From positions 2,128,001-2,192,000 of the forward strand of contig NZ_CP054424.1 of NCBI RefSeq assembly GCF_013334205.1: a DNA stretch of 64,000 nt. Direction: 5' to 3'. The translations under genes and the position numbers were made by a program. The number at the start of each line of letters is the position of its first letter. Within the stretch, counting starts at the first letter, position 1. The stretch is from Rhodoferax sp. BAB1 (GTDB lineage Bacteria; Pseudomonadota; Gammaproteobacteria; Burkholderiales; Burkholderiaceae_C). The notes beneath the pieces were generated by a model that saw only the letters and a list, made by a program, of their open reading frames with translations, made no database searches and had not been told where the DNA came from. Shown here one piece after another: positions 1 through 9,100 of the stretch.

Positions 1-975
1 GACGGGGCTGCTGGCGCGCCACTGCAACTCCTCGCTCATGCGCGCCACCAGATCGCCCGGCAGCTCGGGCGCAACGGCGGTAGCGTCCAGCATGAGCAAC
101 CAGGGACGGTTATGAGGCTCCAGCGTGACCTCGTAGCGCAGCGGCGCACCGCGCACCTGCAGGTCGGCGCGTGGCTGCATGGACGGCGGGAAGCTGGCCT
201 GCAGGGGCGCCCATTCACGCCCGTCGAAGGTGGAGAGCACCGGCCCGCGGAAATACAGCGTGCCCTGCAGCGGCGGCGGTGTGCCGTCTTCGAAGCGCAG
301 GCGCAGGGCCACGCTGTCGTCCAGCGCCAGGCTGGCGATGTTGCCCACCTGCATGCGCTGCGACAGGCCGCTGCGCCCGCTCAGGGCGTCGCCCGGTGTG
401 CCCCACAGCGGCGACAGGCGCGGGAAGAGCAGGAACAGCAGCACCATGATGGGTGCGCCCAGCAGCGTCATGCGGGTGGCCATGCGCGCCGACTGCCACA
501 GCGAGGGCCGGCCCGCCGGCATGTGGCTGTTGACCAGCGCGGTCAGCAGGCCCATCAGCCCCAGCAGCATGGCCGCGGCCGTGGGCAGGGACTGCGAGTA
601 GAAGAAATTCGTCAGCATCGTGAAGAAGCCGAGGAAAAAGACCACGAAGGCATCGCGCCGCGCGCGCAGCTCCAGGGTCTTGAGCGCCAGCAGCACCACG
701 ATCAGCGTCACCCCGGCGTCACGCCCCAGCAGGGTGCGGTGCGTGAGCCAGGTCGCGCCCACGGTGAGCACCAGGGCCGCCAGCAGCCACCAGCGGCCCG
801 GCAGCGGACGCAGGGTGAAGGCCAGCCAGCCACGCCAGAGCAGCATGCCCGCGGCCATGGCGCTGCACCACCAGGGCAGGTGGGCGGCGTGCGGCAGCAG
901 CACCCAGGCGATCACGGCCAGCAGGAACAGGGTGTCGCGGCTGTCGCGCGGAAGATTGGCAAACGGGTTCGTCAT
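1..975 (-). CDS. TgpA-like transglutaminase (DUF3488 domain), C-terminus cut by window edge
   Basis: Incomplete gene read leftward from an ATG at 973-975 and still open at base 1 (325 codons seen). The start MTNPFANLPRDSRDTLFLLA is followed by about five hydrophobic segments up to residue 200, including FFLGFFTMLTNFFYSQSLPT and LLFLLFPRLSPLWGTPGDA, which are hallmarks of the DUF3488/TgpA N-terminal region. A periplasmic beta-rich part follows (LYFRGPVLSTFDGREWAPL). In the family, a transglutaminase core with a Cys-His-Asp triad lies further on, here outside the window. It is an inner-membrane protein whose exact substrate is unknown; homologues are usually downstream of a DUF58 gene and a MoxR ATPase. 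Divergent from the RidA gene. Confidence 0.8.
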   Translation of the reverse strand, partial: MTNPFANLPRDSRDTLFLLAVIAWVLLPHAAHLPWWCSAMAAGMLLWRGWLAFTLRPLPGRWWLLAALVLTVGATWLTHRTLLGRDAGVTLIVVLLALKTLELRARRDAFVVFFLGFFTMLTNFFYSQSLPTAAAMLLGLMGLLTALVNSHMPAGRPSLWQSARMATRMTLLGAPIMVLLFLLFPRLSPLWGTPGDALSGRSGLSQRMQVGNIASLALDDSVALRLRFEDGTPPPLQGTLYFRGPVLSTFDGREWAPLQASFPPSMQPRADLQVRGAPLRYEVTLEPHNRPWLLMLDATAVAPELPGDLVARMSEELQWRASSPV

Positions 976-1058
976 GCGTGCAATTCATGTGGGCGGCAGA
1001 CCCGGCAACAACAATAACCGACAATGACGCGCTTTGCTTTCATCCCCCTGGAGTCCCC

Positions 1059-1514
1059 ATGAGCATCAACGACAAACTCAAGCAGCTCGGCATCACCCTG
1101 CCCCCGGTGGCCACACCGGCTGCCGCCTATGTTCCCTATGTGCAGACCGGCAAGCTGGTCTTCCTGAGCGGCCACATCGCCAAGAAAGACGGCAAGCCCT
1201 GGGTCGGCCAGTTCGGCAAGACCATGAGCACCGAAGAAGGCAAGGCCGCGGCGCGTGCCGTGGCCATCGACCTCATGGGCACGTTGCAGGCGGCCGTGGG
1301 TGATCTCCAGCGCGTCAAGCGCATCGTCAAGCTCATGTCCCTGGTCAATTCCACACCGGACTACACCGAGCAGCACCTGGTGACCAATGGCGCCAGCGAA
1401 CTGCTGGGCCAGGTCTTCGGCGACAAGGGCGCGCACGCACGCAGCGCCTTTGGCGTGGCGCAGATTCCGCTGGGTGCCTGTGTGGAGATCGAGCTGATCG
1501 CCGAGGTGGACTGA
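1059..1514 (+). CDS. RidA family protein (YjgF/YER057c/UK114)
   Basis: A 151-residue protein of the RidA superfamily, longer than canonical 128-residue RidA and matching the atu1953-like branch. Members deaminate reactive enamine/imine intermediates or act as related hydrolases. Visible family features are the N-terminal MSINDKLKQLGITLPP, the strand LVFLSGHIAKKDGKPW, and the C-terminal GVAQIPLGACVEIELIAEVD where the family's conserved P-x-G-x2-V/C-E-I segment lies. The conserved catalytic Arg position of RidA proper is not obvious (ARSAFGVAQIP), so the exact activity is uncertain. The ATG at 1059 is chosen because upstream sequence in the same frame lacks family similarity. Followed by a bidirectional terminator shared with the chemoreceptor gene. 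Confidence 0.85.
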   Translation: MSINDKLKQLGITLPPVATPAAAYVPYVQTGKLVFLSGHIAKKDGKPWVGQFGKTMSTEEGKAAARAVAIDLMGTLQAAVGDLQRVKRIVKLMSLVNSTPDYTEQHLVTNGASELLGQVFGDKGAHARSAFGVAQIPLGACVEIELIAEVD

Positions 1515-1522
1515 AAACACCA

Positions 1523-1543
1523 GGGGCCTGTTTAGCAGGCCCC
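1523..1543. terminator. Stem-loop between convergent RidA and chemoreceptor genes
   Basis: Perfect 8-bp inverted repeat ggggcctg/caggcccc with a 5-nt loop, between two convergent stop codons. On the minus strand it is followed by tggtgtttt, a weak T tract, so it probably ends the chemoreceptor transcript and may serve both genes. Confidence 0.5.
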
Positions 1544-1566
1544 GGGGGTGGACGGTCAGACGACAG

Positions 1567-3318
1567 TCAGAAGGTTTCCCAGTCCTCGTCGCTGCCCGCC
1601 TTGGCCGGGGCAGCAGAGGCTGCCGGCCGGGCAGGCGGCAAGGCCGCCGATGCCTTGGCGGGTGCCAAGCGGGCTGGCGTTGCCCTGGGTGCCGTGGGCG
1701 CAGGACGCGACAGGGCGACTGGCGGTGGCGCGCTCATGTACTGCGCGGCACGCTGCGGAGGCATCGCCGCATGGCCCGCCAGCTTGAACACCGCCACGGC
1801 CTGGGCCAGCTGGTCGGCCTGTTCGCGCAGGCTTTGGGCAGCGGCAGCGCTTTGCTCCACCAGGGCTGCGTTCTGCTGGGTCATCTGGTCGAGGTTGGCG
1901 ATCGAGGTGTTGACCTGGGCGATGCCGGTGCTCTGCTCGCCGGCGGCAGCGGTGATCTCGCTGATCACGTCGGCCACGCGACGCACCGACTGCACGATCT
2001 CGTTCATGGTGTCGCCGGCCTGGCTGACCAGCCGGGCGCCCGAGTCCACCTTCTGCACCGAAGTGTTGATCAGCGCCTTGATCTCCTTGGCCGCTTCGGC
2101 GCTGCGTCCGGCCAGCGAGCGCACCTCGCCGGCCACCACGGCAAAACCCCGACCCTGCTCGCCGGCCCGCGCCGCTTCCACTGCGGCGTTGAGCGCCAGG
2201 ATGTTGGTCTGGAAGGCGATGCCGTCGATCACGCCGATGATGTCGGAAATCTTCTTGCTGCTGGCATTGATCTCGCCCATGGTGCTCACCACCTCCTGCA
2301 CCACGGTGCCGCCCTTCTGGGCCACGGTGGAGGCGCTGGAGGCCAGCTGGGAGGCCTGGCGCGCGTTGTCCGCGCTGTGGGAGACCGTGCTGGTGAGCTG
2401 CTCCATGGCCGAGGCCGTGGACTGCAGGTCGCTGGAGGTCTGTTCGGTGCGCACCGAGAGGTCGTGGTTGCCGGTGGCGATTTCGGCGCTGGCGGTGGCG
2501 ATGCTGTCGGTGCTCTGGCGCACCTGCTGCACCATCTGCGCCAGCGACTCGTTCATGCGCGCCAGGGATTTCATGAGGTCGCCGAACTCGTCACCGCGCG
2601 TGGTGTCGATGCTGGCACTCAGGTCGCCCTGGGCGATACGCGAGGCCAGCTCGTTGGCCTCGCGCAGGGGCTCGCGGATGGAGCGGATCAGCACCGTCGC
2701 CCCGGCCAGGATGGCCGCCAGGATGAGGGCGACGGCAATGCCCGCGATCCTGATGGTGAGACCCCGGGCGCGGGCAACTTCTTCCGTGTAGCTCTTTTCG
2801 GCGCGCTCCTCCAGTTCCACCAGTTCGCGCAGGGTGCCCACGTAGGCGTTGACCGCCGGCGTGTACTGCTCGTTCACGATTTTCTGGGCACCTTCGCTGT
2901 CGCCGCCGGCCTTGGCCTTCTGCGCCAGGTTGCGCACGTCGATCATGGACTTGCGGTGGCCGGCGATCTTGTCCATCTGCGCCTTTTCCTCGGCGCTCAG
3001 TTCCATGGCTTCGATGGATTGCTGCACCTTGGAGATGCGGGCCGTGGTGGTCTTGATGTCTTCGGCGAGGCGGCTTTCGACGCCCGGGTCGAAGGTCAGG
3101 ATCATGGCCACCGTGCGCGCTGCATTGGCCTCGGTCAGGCCGGCCCAGCTGCTGGCCAGGTTGACCCGGCTGTTGAGCGCGCGCAGGGTGGTTTCGCTCT
3201 CCGCTTGCAGACGGGCCGAACGCACGGCCGCGAAAGCGATCAGGACGGTGAGGGAAATGATGATGACGGCGACACCCAGCCAGAGCTTGGTCGCCACGTG
3301 CATGTTTCTGAAATTCAT
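1567..3318 (-). CDS. Methyl-accepting chemotaxis protein with C-terminal CheR/CheB docking peptide
   Basis: A 583-residue transmembrane chemoreceptor. Order: cytoplasmic N-terminus; TM1 about residues 12-32; periplasmic four-helix-bundle-like sensor about 33-188; TM2 about 191-212; HAMP about 212-264; a long cytoplasmic coiled coil whose hairpin tip (about 366-396, with [18 protein letters not shown] and [15 protein letters not shown]) contacts CheA and CheW. An Ala/Pro-rich linker of about 60 residues then leads to the last residues DEDWETF, the xWETF-type pentapeptide that tethers CheR and CheB in high-abundance receptors such as Tar and Tsr. No che genes lie nearby. The ligand cannot be deduced from the sensor. 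Start ATG 3318 precedes the Lys-rich TM1 flank expected of Tsr-type receptors. Confidence 0.95.
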   Translation of the reverse strand: MNFRNMHVATKLWLGVAVIIISLTVLIAFAAVRSARLQAESETTLRALNSRVNLASSWAGLTEANAARTVAMILTFDPGVESRLAEDIKTTTARISKVQQSIEAMELSAEEKAQMDKIAGHRKSMIDVRNLAQKAKAGGDSEGAQKIVNEQYTPAVNAYVGTLRELVELEERAEKSYTEEVARARGLTIRIAGIAVALILAAILAGATVLIRSIREPLREANELASRIAQGDLSASIDTTRGDEFGDLMKSLARMNESLAQMVQQVRQSTDSIATASAEIATGNHDLSVRTEQTSSDLQSTASAMEQLTSTVSHSADNARQASQLASSASTVAQKGGTVVQEVVSTMGEINASSKKISDIIGVIDGIAFQTNILALNAAVEAARAGEQGRGFAVVAGEVRSLAGRSAEAAKEIKALINTSVQKVDSGARLVSQAGDTMNEIVQSVRRVADVISEITAAAGEQSTGIAQVNTSIANLDQMTQQNAALVEQSAAAAQSLREQADQLAQAVAVFKLAGHAAMPPQRAAQYMSAPPPVALSRPAPTAPRATPARLAPAKASAALPPARPAASAAPAKAGSDEDWETF

Positions 3319-3370
3319 CGCGATATCCTGATGGATGATCGCCCCATTCTAGTGCGGCAACCCCAGCATG

Positions 3371-3850
3371 TCACAGGCCGGTCATGCGTGAAATCACCTG
3401 CTTTTCGACCTTTAGCAATTGCTCCGCGCTGACGAGGGTCGGGGCAATTTCCGCCAGGGGCTGCAGCACAAAAGCACGCTCCAGCATGCGGGGGTGCGGC
3501 AGGGTCAGGACCGGGTCGTCGAGCTCGAGTTCACCGTAGCGCAGGATGTCCAGGTCCAGCGTACGGGGGGCGTTGCGCCAGGGGCGCTCGCGGCCGGCCG
3601 CCTGCTCCAGGCCTTGCAGCCCGGTCAGCAGTTCATACGGCCCCAACGCCGTGTGCAACTCGGCCACGGCGTTGACATAGTCCGGCCCCGATGACTCGAC
3701 CGGCGCGCTGCGATAGAAGGAAGAGCTGCGGACCAGTTGCGTGTGCGGCAGCGTCCCCAGGTCGTGCAGGGCCTGGCGCAGTGCAGCTGGCGCATCCCCC
3801 AGATTGGCCCCCAGGGCGACGTAAGCCGTCACCGGGATGCCGGGGGGCAT
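3371..3850 (-). CDS. folK: 2-amino-4-hydroxy-6-hydroxymethyldihydropteridine pyrophosphokinase
   Basis: HPPK, the folate-pathway enzyme transferring pyrophosphate from ATP to hydroxymethyl-dihydropterin. The 159-residue product shows the start strand TAYVALGANLGD, the SSSFYRSAPV loop, the DYVNAVAEL strand and the ATP/Mg-binding RPWRNAPRTLDLDIL segment with its two catalytic Asp residues, then LPHPRMLERAFVLQPLAEI. Last gene of the perM-hda-HAD-pcnB-folK series. An ATG at 3850 starts 2 bp after the pcnB stop; a GTG two codons earlier (3856) would overlap that stop as GTGA. Either implies translational coupling to pcnB, an arrangement seen in many proteobacteria. Confidence 0.95.
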   Translation of the reverse strand: MPPGIPVTAYVALGANLGDAPAALRQALHDLGTLPHTQLVRSSSFYRSAPVESSGPDYVNAVAELHTALGPYELLTGLQGLEQAAGRERPWRNAPRTLDLDILRYGELELDDPVLTLPHPRMLERAFVLQPLAEIAPTLVSAEQLLKVEKQVISRMTGL

Positions 3851-3852
3851 GT

Positions 3853-5394
3853 TCACGCTGCCGTGTCCGGCGCACCGTCACCGGATTTCTTGGCGCCGGA
3901 ACGGCGACGGCGGCGGCGTTTCTTGGGCGCCGCGCCTTCGTCGGCGGATGCCTCCGGCTCCGCGGCGCGCGGCGCGGCGGGGCGCTCAGACACCGTGCGC
4001 GGCTGCGGGCGTGGCGACTGCGCGCGCTGGCGGGCCTGCTCCTCGCGTGCCTGGTCGATCAGGTCCTGGCGCAGGTTGTCGTCACCCACACTGAACTCCT
4101 GCCACCAGTCGGCCAGCACCACGTCGATCTCGCCGATGTCGGCGCGCAGGCGCATGAAATCGAAGCCGGCGCGGAAACGCGGCTGCTCGACCAGGCCGAA
4201 AGGCGCACTGCCCACGCGCTTGTCGAAGCGCGGCTGCATCATCCAGATCTCGCGCATGTCGGCGGCCAGCTTGCCGCGGCCCGAGACGTCGCCGATGCGG
4301 GCGTTGAAGACGTCGTCGATCGCGTCCTGCAGCGCCGGGTTCGCGTGCTGGCGTTGTTTGATGCGTTCGGCCCAGCCTTCGCGGACATCGGACCACAGCA
4401 CACAGGCCAGCAGGAAACTCGGCGCCACCGGCTTGCCCTCGCCCACGCGGCGGTCGGTATCCTCCAGCGCAGCCTTCACGAAGGGCTGGTCGGCACGTTC
4501 GACCACCAGGTCCAGCAAGGGGTAGATGCCGCGTGCCAGGCCGAGCTTCTTGAGCTGTTCCACCGTGGCCAGGGCGTGGCCCGTCTGCAGCAGCTTGAGC
4601 ATCTCGTCGAACAGGCGGCTCTGCGGCACATCCGCCAGCAGGTCGCGCATCTCCTTGAGCGGCTTGGCGGTCTTGGGCTCGAACTTGAAGCCCACCGCGC
4701 TGAGCTTGGCGGCAAAACGCACGGCGCGGATGATGCGCACCGGGTCTTCGCGGTAACGCGTGGCCGGGTCGCCGATCATGCGCAGCACACGCTTTTTCGC
4801 GTCCTGGATGCCGCCGTGGTAATCGACCACCACCTGCGTCTCGGGGTCGTAGTACATGGCGTTGATGGTGAAGTCGCGCCGCGCGGCGTCCTCGTCCTGC
4901 GGGCCCCAGACGTTGTCGCGCAGCACACGGCCGCTCGAATCCACGGCATGTTTCATGCCGGCCAGCTCGCTTTTGCTGGTGCGTTCGTTGCCAGCCACCT
5001 GCTCGGCGGCCGCGTTGTCCATGTAGGCGCGGAAGGTGGAGACCTCGATCACCTCATGCTCGCGCCCGCGGCCGTAGACCACGTGCACAATGCGGAAGCG
5101 CCGCCCGATGATGAAAGCACGCCGGAACAGGCTCTTGACCTGCTCGGGGGTGGCATCGGTCGCCACGTCGAAGTCCTTGGGTTGCAGACCCAGCAGCAGG
5201 TCGCGCACGGCGCCGCCCACGATATAGGCCTCGTAACCGGCATCCTGCAGAGTCTGGACCACGTCCAGGGCGCGCTTGTCGACCAGCGCCGGATCGATGC
5301 CGTGCTCAGCCGCGCTGAATTCACGTCGTTTGCCGAAAGCGGGCTGGGAAGCACTGGACTTGCCCAGCAGCCGGTTGATGATTTTCTTGATCAT
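3853..5394 (-). CDS. pcnB: Poly(A) polymerase I
   Basis: Polynucleotide adenylyltransferase that adds 3' poly(A) tails and so promotes RNA decay. In the 513-residue product (start MIKKIINRLLGK) the nucleotidyltransferase head runs from about residue 55: GGAVRDLLLG (60-69), the metal-binding DFDV (74-77), and RRAFIIGRRFRIVHV, the segment separating PcnB from CCA-adding enzymes. The RNA-binding neck follows, and the extreme C-terminus is very basic (KKRRRRRRSGAKK), as in E. coli PcnB. The open frame extends upstream to 5526, but that part overlaps the HAD gene and lacks family similarity, so ATG 5394 is preferred. 43 bp downstream of the HAD gene. Confidence 0.95.
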   Translation of the reverse strand: MIKKIINRLLGKSSASQPAFGKRREFSAAEHGIDPALVDKRALDVVQTLQDAGYEAYIVGGAVRDLLLGLQPKDFDVATDATPEQVKSLFRRAFIIGRRFRIVHVVYGRGREHEVIEVSTFRAYMDNAAAEQVAGNERTSKSELAGMKHAVDSSGRVLRDNVWGPQDEDAARRDFTINAMYYDPETQVVVDYHGGIQDAKKRVLRMIGDPATRYREDPVRIIRAVRFAAKLSAVGFKFEPKTAKPLKEMRDLLADVPQSRLFDEMLKLLQTGHALATVEQLKKLGLARGIYPLLDLVVERADQPFVKAALEDTDRRVGEGKPVAPSFLLACVLWSDVREGWAERIKQRQHANPALQDAIDDVFNARIGDVSGRGKLAADMREIWMMQPRFDKRVGSAPFGLVEQPRFRAGFDFMRLRADIGEIDVVLADWWQEFSVGDDNLRQDLIDQAREEQARQRAQSPRPQPRTVSERPAAPRAAEPEASADEGAAPKKRRRRRRSGAKKSGDGAPDTAA

Positions 5395-5437
5395 GTGGTA
5401 TTTCTTGCGGGACAGACCTTTGTCTGCCCTCAACTGA

Positions 5438-6112
5438 CTAAAAGAGTTCCAGAATGCGCCAGCCGCGCTCCAGAGCCAGGGCGCGCAGGCGGTCGTCGGG
5501 GTTGGTGGCCACCGGATAGTCTGCATTGTCCATCAGCGGCAGGTCGTTGATCGAATCCGAATAGAAAGTCACCTCGGCCGCACGGCGATGCAGGCCCCGG
5601 GCCGCCAGCCACTCGCCAAAACGCCGCACCTTGCCTTCGCGGAAGGACGGTGTGCCACGGATCTCGCCGGTGATCCAGCCACCGGCATCGCGTTCCAGCT
5701 CCACGGCGATGAGTTGCTGCACACCGAAGGCCTCGGCGATCGGCTGCGTGACGAACTCGTTGGTGGCCGTGATGATCAGCACCTCGTCGCCCGCTGCCTG
5801 GTGCCGGCGCACCAGCTCCAACGCCTGCGGGTGGATGACCGGCGCGATCACCTCGCGCATGAAACGCTCGCGCGCCGCCAGCGCCTCCTCGGGGCCTTTC
5901 AGGCGGGCTGCCTCGGTGGCGAAGCGCACATAGTCGTGCACGTCCAGCGTGCCGGCCTGGTAATGGGCGTAGAACTCGTCGTTGCGCCGCGCGAACTCCA
6001 CCGGGTCGGTCCAGCCGATGGTGGTGGTGAAGGTGCCCCAGGAGTAATCGGAGTCGATCGGCAGCAGGGTGTGGTCCAGGTCGAACAGCGCCAGCTTGGT
6101 CTTGTCGGTCAT
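5438..6112 (-). CDS. HAD-IB family hydrolase (SerB-like phosphatase)
   Basis: A 224-residue haloacid-dehalogenase-superfamily phosphatase. Motif I is FDLDHTLL with nucleophile Asp11 and acid/base Asp13; motif II Thr is in VLIITATNEF; the conserved Lys is in FREGKVRRF; motif IV is YSDSINDLPLM. The helical cap between motifs I and II is of the HAD-IB type found in phosphoserine phosphatase and related enzymes. The first Asp is followed by LDHT rather than the MDST of SerB, so another phosphomonoester is likely; many beta- and gammaproteobacteria annotate this only as 'HAD family hydrolase'. It starts 1 bp after the hda stop codon, so the two are probably translationally coupled. Confidence 0.9.
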   Translation of the reverse strand: MTDKTKLALFDLDHTLLPIDSDYSWGTFTTTIGWTDPVEFARRNDEFYAHYQAGTLDVHDYVRFATEAARLKGPEEALAARERFMREVIAPVIHPQALELVRRHQAAGDEVLIITATNEFVTQPIAEAFGVQQLIAVELERDAGGWITGEIRGTPSFREGKVRRFGEWLAARGLHRRAAEVTFYSDSINDLPLMDNADYPVATNPDDRLRALALERGWRILELF

Positions 6113-6113
6113 T

Positions 6114-6800
6114 TCAATGGTCTTCCAGCATGGCCTTGATCAGCGGAATGGTGATGGCGCGCTGGGTCTGCAGGGCATAGCCGTCCAGGTGGTCGAGCAG
6201 TTGCATCAGGCTACCCAGGTCACGGCTGAAACGCGTGAGCATGAAGTCCATGATGTCGTCGCCCAGGAAGATGCCGCGCGCGTCGGCGGCCTGGCGCAGC
6301 ACGGCGCGGCGCTCGGCCTCGCTCAGCACCTGCAGGCCGTAGACATGGCCCCAGCCCAGGCGGGTGCGCAGGTCCTCCCTGAGCTTGAGCCCGGCTGGTG
6401 CCAGTTCGCCGGCGGCCAGCACCCACTGGTGACCTGTCTGCGCGTGCACGAACCAGTTGAAGGCCGCATGCTGCTGCACGGCGGTATAGAGCTGCACGTC
6501 GTCCAGCAGCACGGCAGCCCAGCGTTCGTCGAAAGGCGGCGGCTCGGCCACCGAGGCGTCGAGCCAGCCCACCGTGGCCCCCTGCTCGCGCAGCGCCTCG
6601 CGCACGGCCTTGAGCAAGTGGGTCTTGCCGCTACCCGGAGGACCCCACAAGTAGGTTGGCACCGGCGAGCGTTTGGCCGCACTGGAACCGTCACCCACCC
6701 AGAGCCGAAGATGACGCAGCACCGCCTCGTTGGGTCCTGCCATGAAATTGGCCAGGGTCGGGCCACTGCCCAGCCCGATGTCCAGCGCAATCTGCTTCAT
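6114..6800 (-). CDS. hda: DnaA regulatory inactivator Hda
   Basis: AAA+ DnaA homologue (228 residues) that, bound to the sliding clamp, stimulates hydrolysis of DnaA-bound ATP and so limits re-initiation. The N-terminus MKQIALDIGL contains a QxxLxx clamp-binding motif (residues 3-8). Then come FMAGPNEAVL, Walker A GPPGSGKTHLL (53-63), Walker B VLLDDVQLY, and the arginine-finger region LREDLRTRLGWG. The length and lack of a DNA-binding domain IV distinguish it from DnaA. Translation from an upstream in-frame ATG would overlap the perM gene and lacks similarity, so ATG 6800 is chosen; it keeps the clamp motif at the extreme N-terminus. Lies 16 bp after perM; divergent purM is a common neighbour. 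Confidence 0.95.
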   Translation of the reverse strand: MKQIALDIGLGSGPTLANFMAGPNEAVLRHLRLWVGDGSSAAKRSPVPTYLWGPPGSGKTHLLKAVREALREQGATVGWLDASVAEPPPFDERWAAVLLDDVQLYTAVQQHAAFNWFVHAQTGHQWVLAAGELAPAGLKLREDLRTRLGWGHVYGLQVLSEAERRAVLRQAADARGIFLGDDIMDFMLTRFSRDLGSLMQLLDHLDGYALQTQRAITIPLIKAMLEDH

Positions 6801-6816
6801 GCCGGCGCTGCCATCG

Positions 6817-7887
6817 TCAGCCCAGGTACAGCTTGCTGGCCAGGTAACTGGCCCGCACACGGCGGATGGCCACCAGCAGCACGGCACTGGCCGGCAAGGC
6901 AATCAGCAGGCCGACAAAACCGAAGACCTGCCCGAAGGCCATCAAGGCGAAAATCACGGCCAGCGGATGCAGGCCGATGCGCTCGCCCACCAGCCGTGGC
7001 GTCAGGTAGAAACTCTCGACCAGTTGGCCGACACCATAGACCCCAGCCACCACCAGCACACCGTACAGGCCGCCGAACTGCAGCATGCCGGCCAGCAAGG
7101 CCAGGATCAGCCCCAGGCCGAAACCCAGGTAGGGGATGAAAAAAGCGAGGCCGGTGAACACCCCCAGCGGCACGGCCAGGTCAAAGCCGAAAAGGGCCAG
7201 CGCCACACTGAAATAGACCGTCAGCGCCCCCATCACCAGCAACTGGCCACGCAGGTACTGGCCGAGCACGTCATCGGCTTCTGCCATGAAGTTGTCATAG
7301 GCAGCCCGCATCCGCGGCGGCACCAGCGCGACCACACGCGCCACAAAACGCTCCCAGTCGTTGAGCAGCAGGAACAGGGCCACGGGAATCAGCACGGCAT
7401 TGCCGATGATCGCCAGCGCCACGCTGCCCCCCAGCTTCAGGGAGGCCATCACCGAGCCAAAGGTCTCTTCGGCATTGGCATTGAGGTACTTGACCACAAA
7501 GGCCTGGATACTTTTTCCATCCAGCGACAACTTGATGCCGAACTGGGCCAGCCAGGGGCTCAGCGCGCTGTTGACCCGGTCGGCCAGCAAGGGCAGTTGC
7601 TCACGCAGCAGGGGCAGTTCCTTGGCGAAGATCGGCACCACCAGCAGCACGATGGACACCAGGATCAGGATGAACAGGGTTTCCACGATCAGGACGGCCA
7701 GCACGCGCGGCATCCGGCCCCGGCCCAGGTGATCCAGTCTGTCCACCACCGGCGTCAGCACATAGGCCAGCACGGCCGCCACCACAAAAGGCGTCAGCAC
7801 CGGCGCCAGCAGCCACAGGGCCAGCATCGCCAGGACGGCGATCAGGCACCAGGTCAGGGTGCGTTTTTGGGTAGGCGTCAATGACAT
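6817..7887 (-). CDS. AI-2E family transporter (PerM/TqsA-like permease)
   Basis: A 356-residue inner-membrane protein with about eight predicted TM segments: two N-terminal helices (residues 10-45), one near 60-85, a long soluble stretch, then clusters around 150-180 and 210-330. Family features include [12 protein letters not shown] near residue 45 and [18 protein letters not shown] and [20 protein letters not shown] in the second half. The family was named from E. coli TqsA, linked to autoinducer-2 export, but most members, including PerM, have no assigned substrate. First gene of the leftward hda operon; its start is 115 bp from divergent purM, a gene pairing also found in pseudomonads and many betaproteobacteria. 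Confidence 0.88.
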   Translation of the reverse strand: MSLTPTQKRTLTWCLIAVLAMLALWLLAPVLTPFVVAAVLAYVLTPVVDRLDHLGRGRMPRVLAVLIVETLFILILVSIVLLVVPIFAKELPLLREQLPLLADRVNSALSPWLAQFGIKLSLDGKSIQAFVVKYLNANAEETFGSVMASLKLGGSVALAIIGNAVLIPVALFLLLNDWERFVARVVALVPPRMRAAYDNFMAEADDVLGQYLRGQLLVMGALTVYFSVALALFGFDLAVPLGVFTGLAFFIPYLGFGLGLILALLAGMLQFGGLYGVLVVAGVYGVGQLVESFYLTPRLVGERIGLHPLAVIFALMAFGQVFGFVGLLIALPASAVLLVAIRRVRASYLASKLYLG

Positions 7888-7910
7888 GAAGGCAGACTGG
7901 GGTGAACCCT

Positions 7911-7916
7911 TAGAAT
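7911..7916 (+). promoter_or_regulatory. Possible -10 box upstream of purM
   Basis: TAGAAT hexamer 86 bp upstream of the purM start in the divergent perM-purM gap. No convincing -35 element is visible at the right distance. Similar TAGAAT hexamers precede dapA and the EAL-HDOD gene. Confidence 0.3.
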
Positions 7917-8002
7917 CTAGGGCTGAATTCTATCGGGCTTGCCTGCTGGCGCCCGGACTAAAACACAGCCGCCCGCCGACCCGCCCTACCAGAGCACCCA
8001 AC

Positions 8003-9076
8003 ATGACCCATTCCTCCACCTCTCCCCTGAGCTACAAAGACGCCGGCGTCGACATCGACGCCGGTGATGCGCTGGTCGAGCGCATCAAGCCCCTGGCCAA
8101 GAAAACCATGCGCGAGGGCGTGCTGGCCGGCATCGGCGGCTTCGGCGCCCTGTTCGAAGTGCCCAAGCGCTACAAGGAACCGGTACTGGTCTCCGGCACC
8201 GACGGTGTGGGCACCAAGCTCAAGCTGGCCTTCGAGTGGAATATGCACGACACCGTGGGCATCGACCTGGTGGCCATGAGCGTCAACGACGTGCTGGTGC
8301 AAGGCGCCGAGCCCCTCTTTTTCCTGGACTACTTCGCCTGCGGCAAGCTGCACGTGGACACGGCCGCCGCCGTGGTCGGCGGCATTGCCAGGGGCTGCGA
8401 GCTCTCCGGCTGCGCCCTGATCGGCGGCGAAACGGCCGAGATGCCCGGCATGTACCCGGACGGCGAATACGACCTGGCGGGCTTCTGCGTCGGTGCGGTC
8501 GAAAAATCCAAGATCCTGACCGGCCAGAGCGTCAAGCCCGGCGACGTGGTGCTGGGCCTGGCCTCCAGCGGTGTGCATTCCAACGGCTTCTCCCTGGTGC
8601 GCAAGTGCATCGAGCGCGCCGGTGCCAACACCCCCGCCACCCTGGACGGCAAGCCCTTCAAGCAGGCCGTCATGGAGCCGACCCGGCTGTACGTGAAAAA
8701 CGTGCTGGCCGCCCTGGCGGCCCATCCCCTGTCATCAGGAAATGCCGCCTCGCCCGGCGGCATCAAGGCCCTGGCCCACATCACCGGTGGCGGCCTGCTG
8801 GAAAACATCCCGCGCGTGCTGCCGGAAGGCACGGCGGCCCATCTGAAAAAAGGCAGCTGGCCGCAGACCGAACTCTTCGCCTGGCTGCAGAAGACCGCCG
8901 GCATCGACGATTTCGAGATGAACCGCACCTTCAACAACGGCATCGGCATGGTCGTGGTGATCGACGCGGCCAGTGCCGCCGCTGCCGCCCAGACCCTGCG
9001 CGGCCTGGGTGAACAGGTCTACGAGATCGGCGTCATCGCCGAGCGCGGCAAAGGCGCGCCGGTCGAAGTCGCCTGA
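8003..9076 (+). CDS. purM: Phosphoribosylformylglycinamidine cyclo-ligase
   Basis: AIR synthetase, fifth step of de novo purine synthesis, closing the imidazole ring in an ATP-dependent reaction. The 357-residue product shows [13 protein letters not shown] at the N-terminus (a purM signature), [15 protein letters not shown] (ATP/Mg binding), [31 protein letters not shown] and [11 protein letters not shown], all typical. ATG 8003 is chosen because the family begins with the SYKDAGV segment and upstream residues are not conserved. A TAGAAT hexamer at 7911-7916 could be the -10 box of its promoter in the gap shared with perM. Confidence 0.97.
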   Translation: MTHSSTSPLSYKDAGVDIDAGDALVERIKPLAKKTMREGVLAGIGGFGALFEVPKRYKEPVLVSGTDGVGTKLKLAFEWNMHDTVGIDLVAMSVNDVLVQGAEPLFFLDYFACGKLHVDTAAAVVGGIARGCELSGCALIGGETAEMPGMYPDGEYDLAGFCVGAVEKSKILTGQSVKPGDVVLGLASSGVHSNGFSLVRKCIERAGANTPATLDGKPFKQAVMEPTRLYVKNVLAALAAHPLSSGNAASPGGIKALAHITGGGLLENIPRVLPEGTAAHLKKGSWPQTELFAWLQKTAGIDDFEMNRTFNNGIGMVVVIDAASAAAAAQTLRGLGEQVYEIGVIAERGKGAPVEVA

Positions 9077-9100
9077 TCTGTCTGATCGTTCAGGTTCACC

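Noticed and set aside
112..1017. 301-residue plus-strand frame opposite the transglutaminase gene
   Set aside because: Composition is repetitive Gln/Arg/His/Ala without family sense; it is the reverse-strand shadow of the TgpA-like gene, whose minus-strand translation is clearly a membrane protein.
1771..3432. 553-residue plus-strand frame opposite the chemoreceptor
   Set aside because: Full of His/Gly/Leu repeats typical of an antisense frame in GC-rich DNA; the minus-strand MCP has complete domain structure.
3691..5550. 619-residue plus-strand frame opposite pcnB
   Set aside because: Antisense shadow of pcnB; no domain recognisable.
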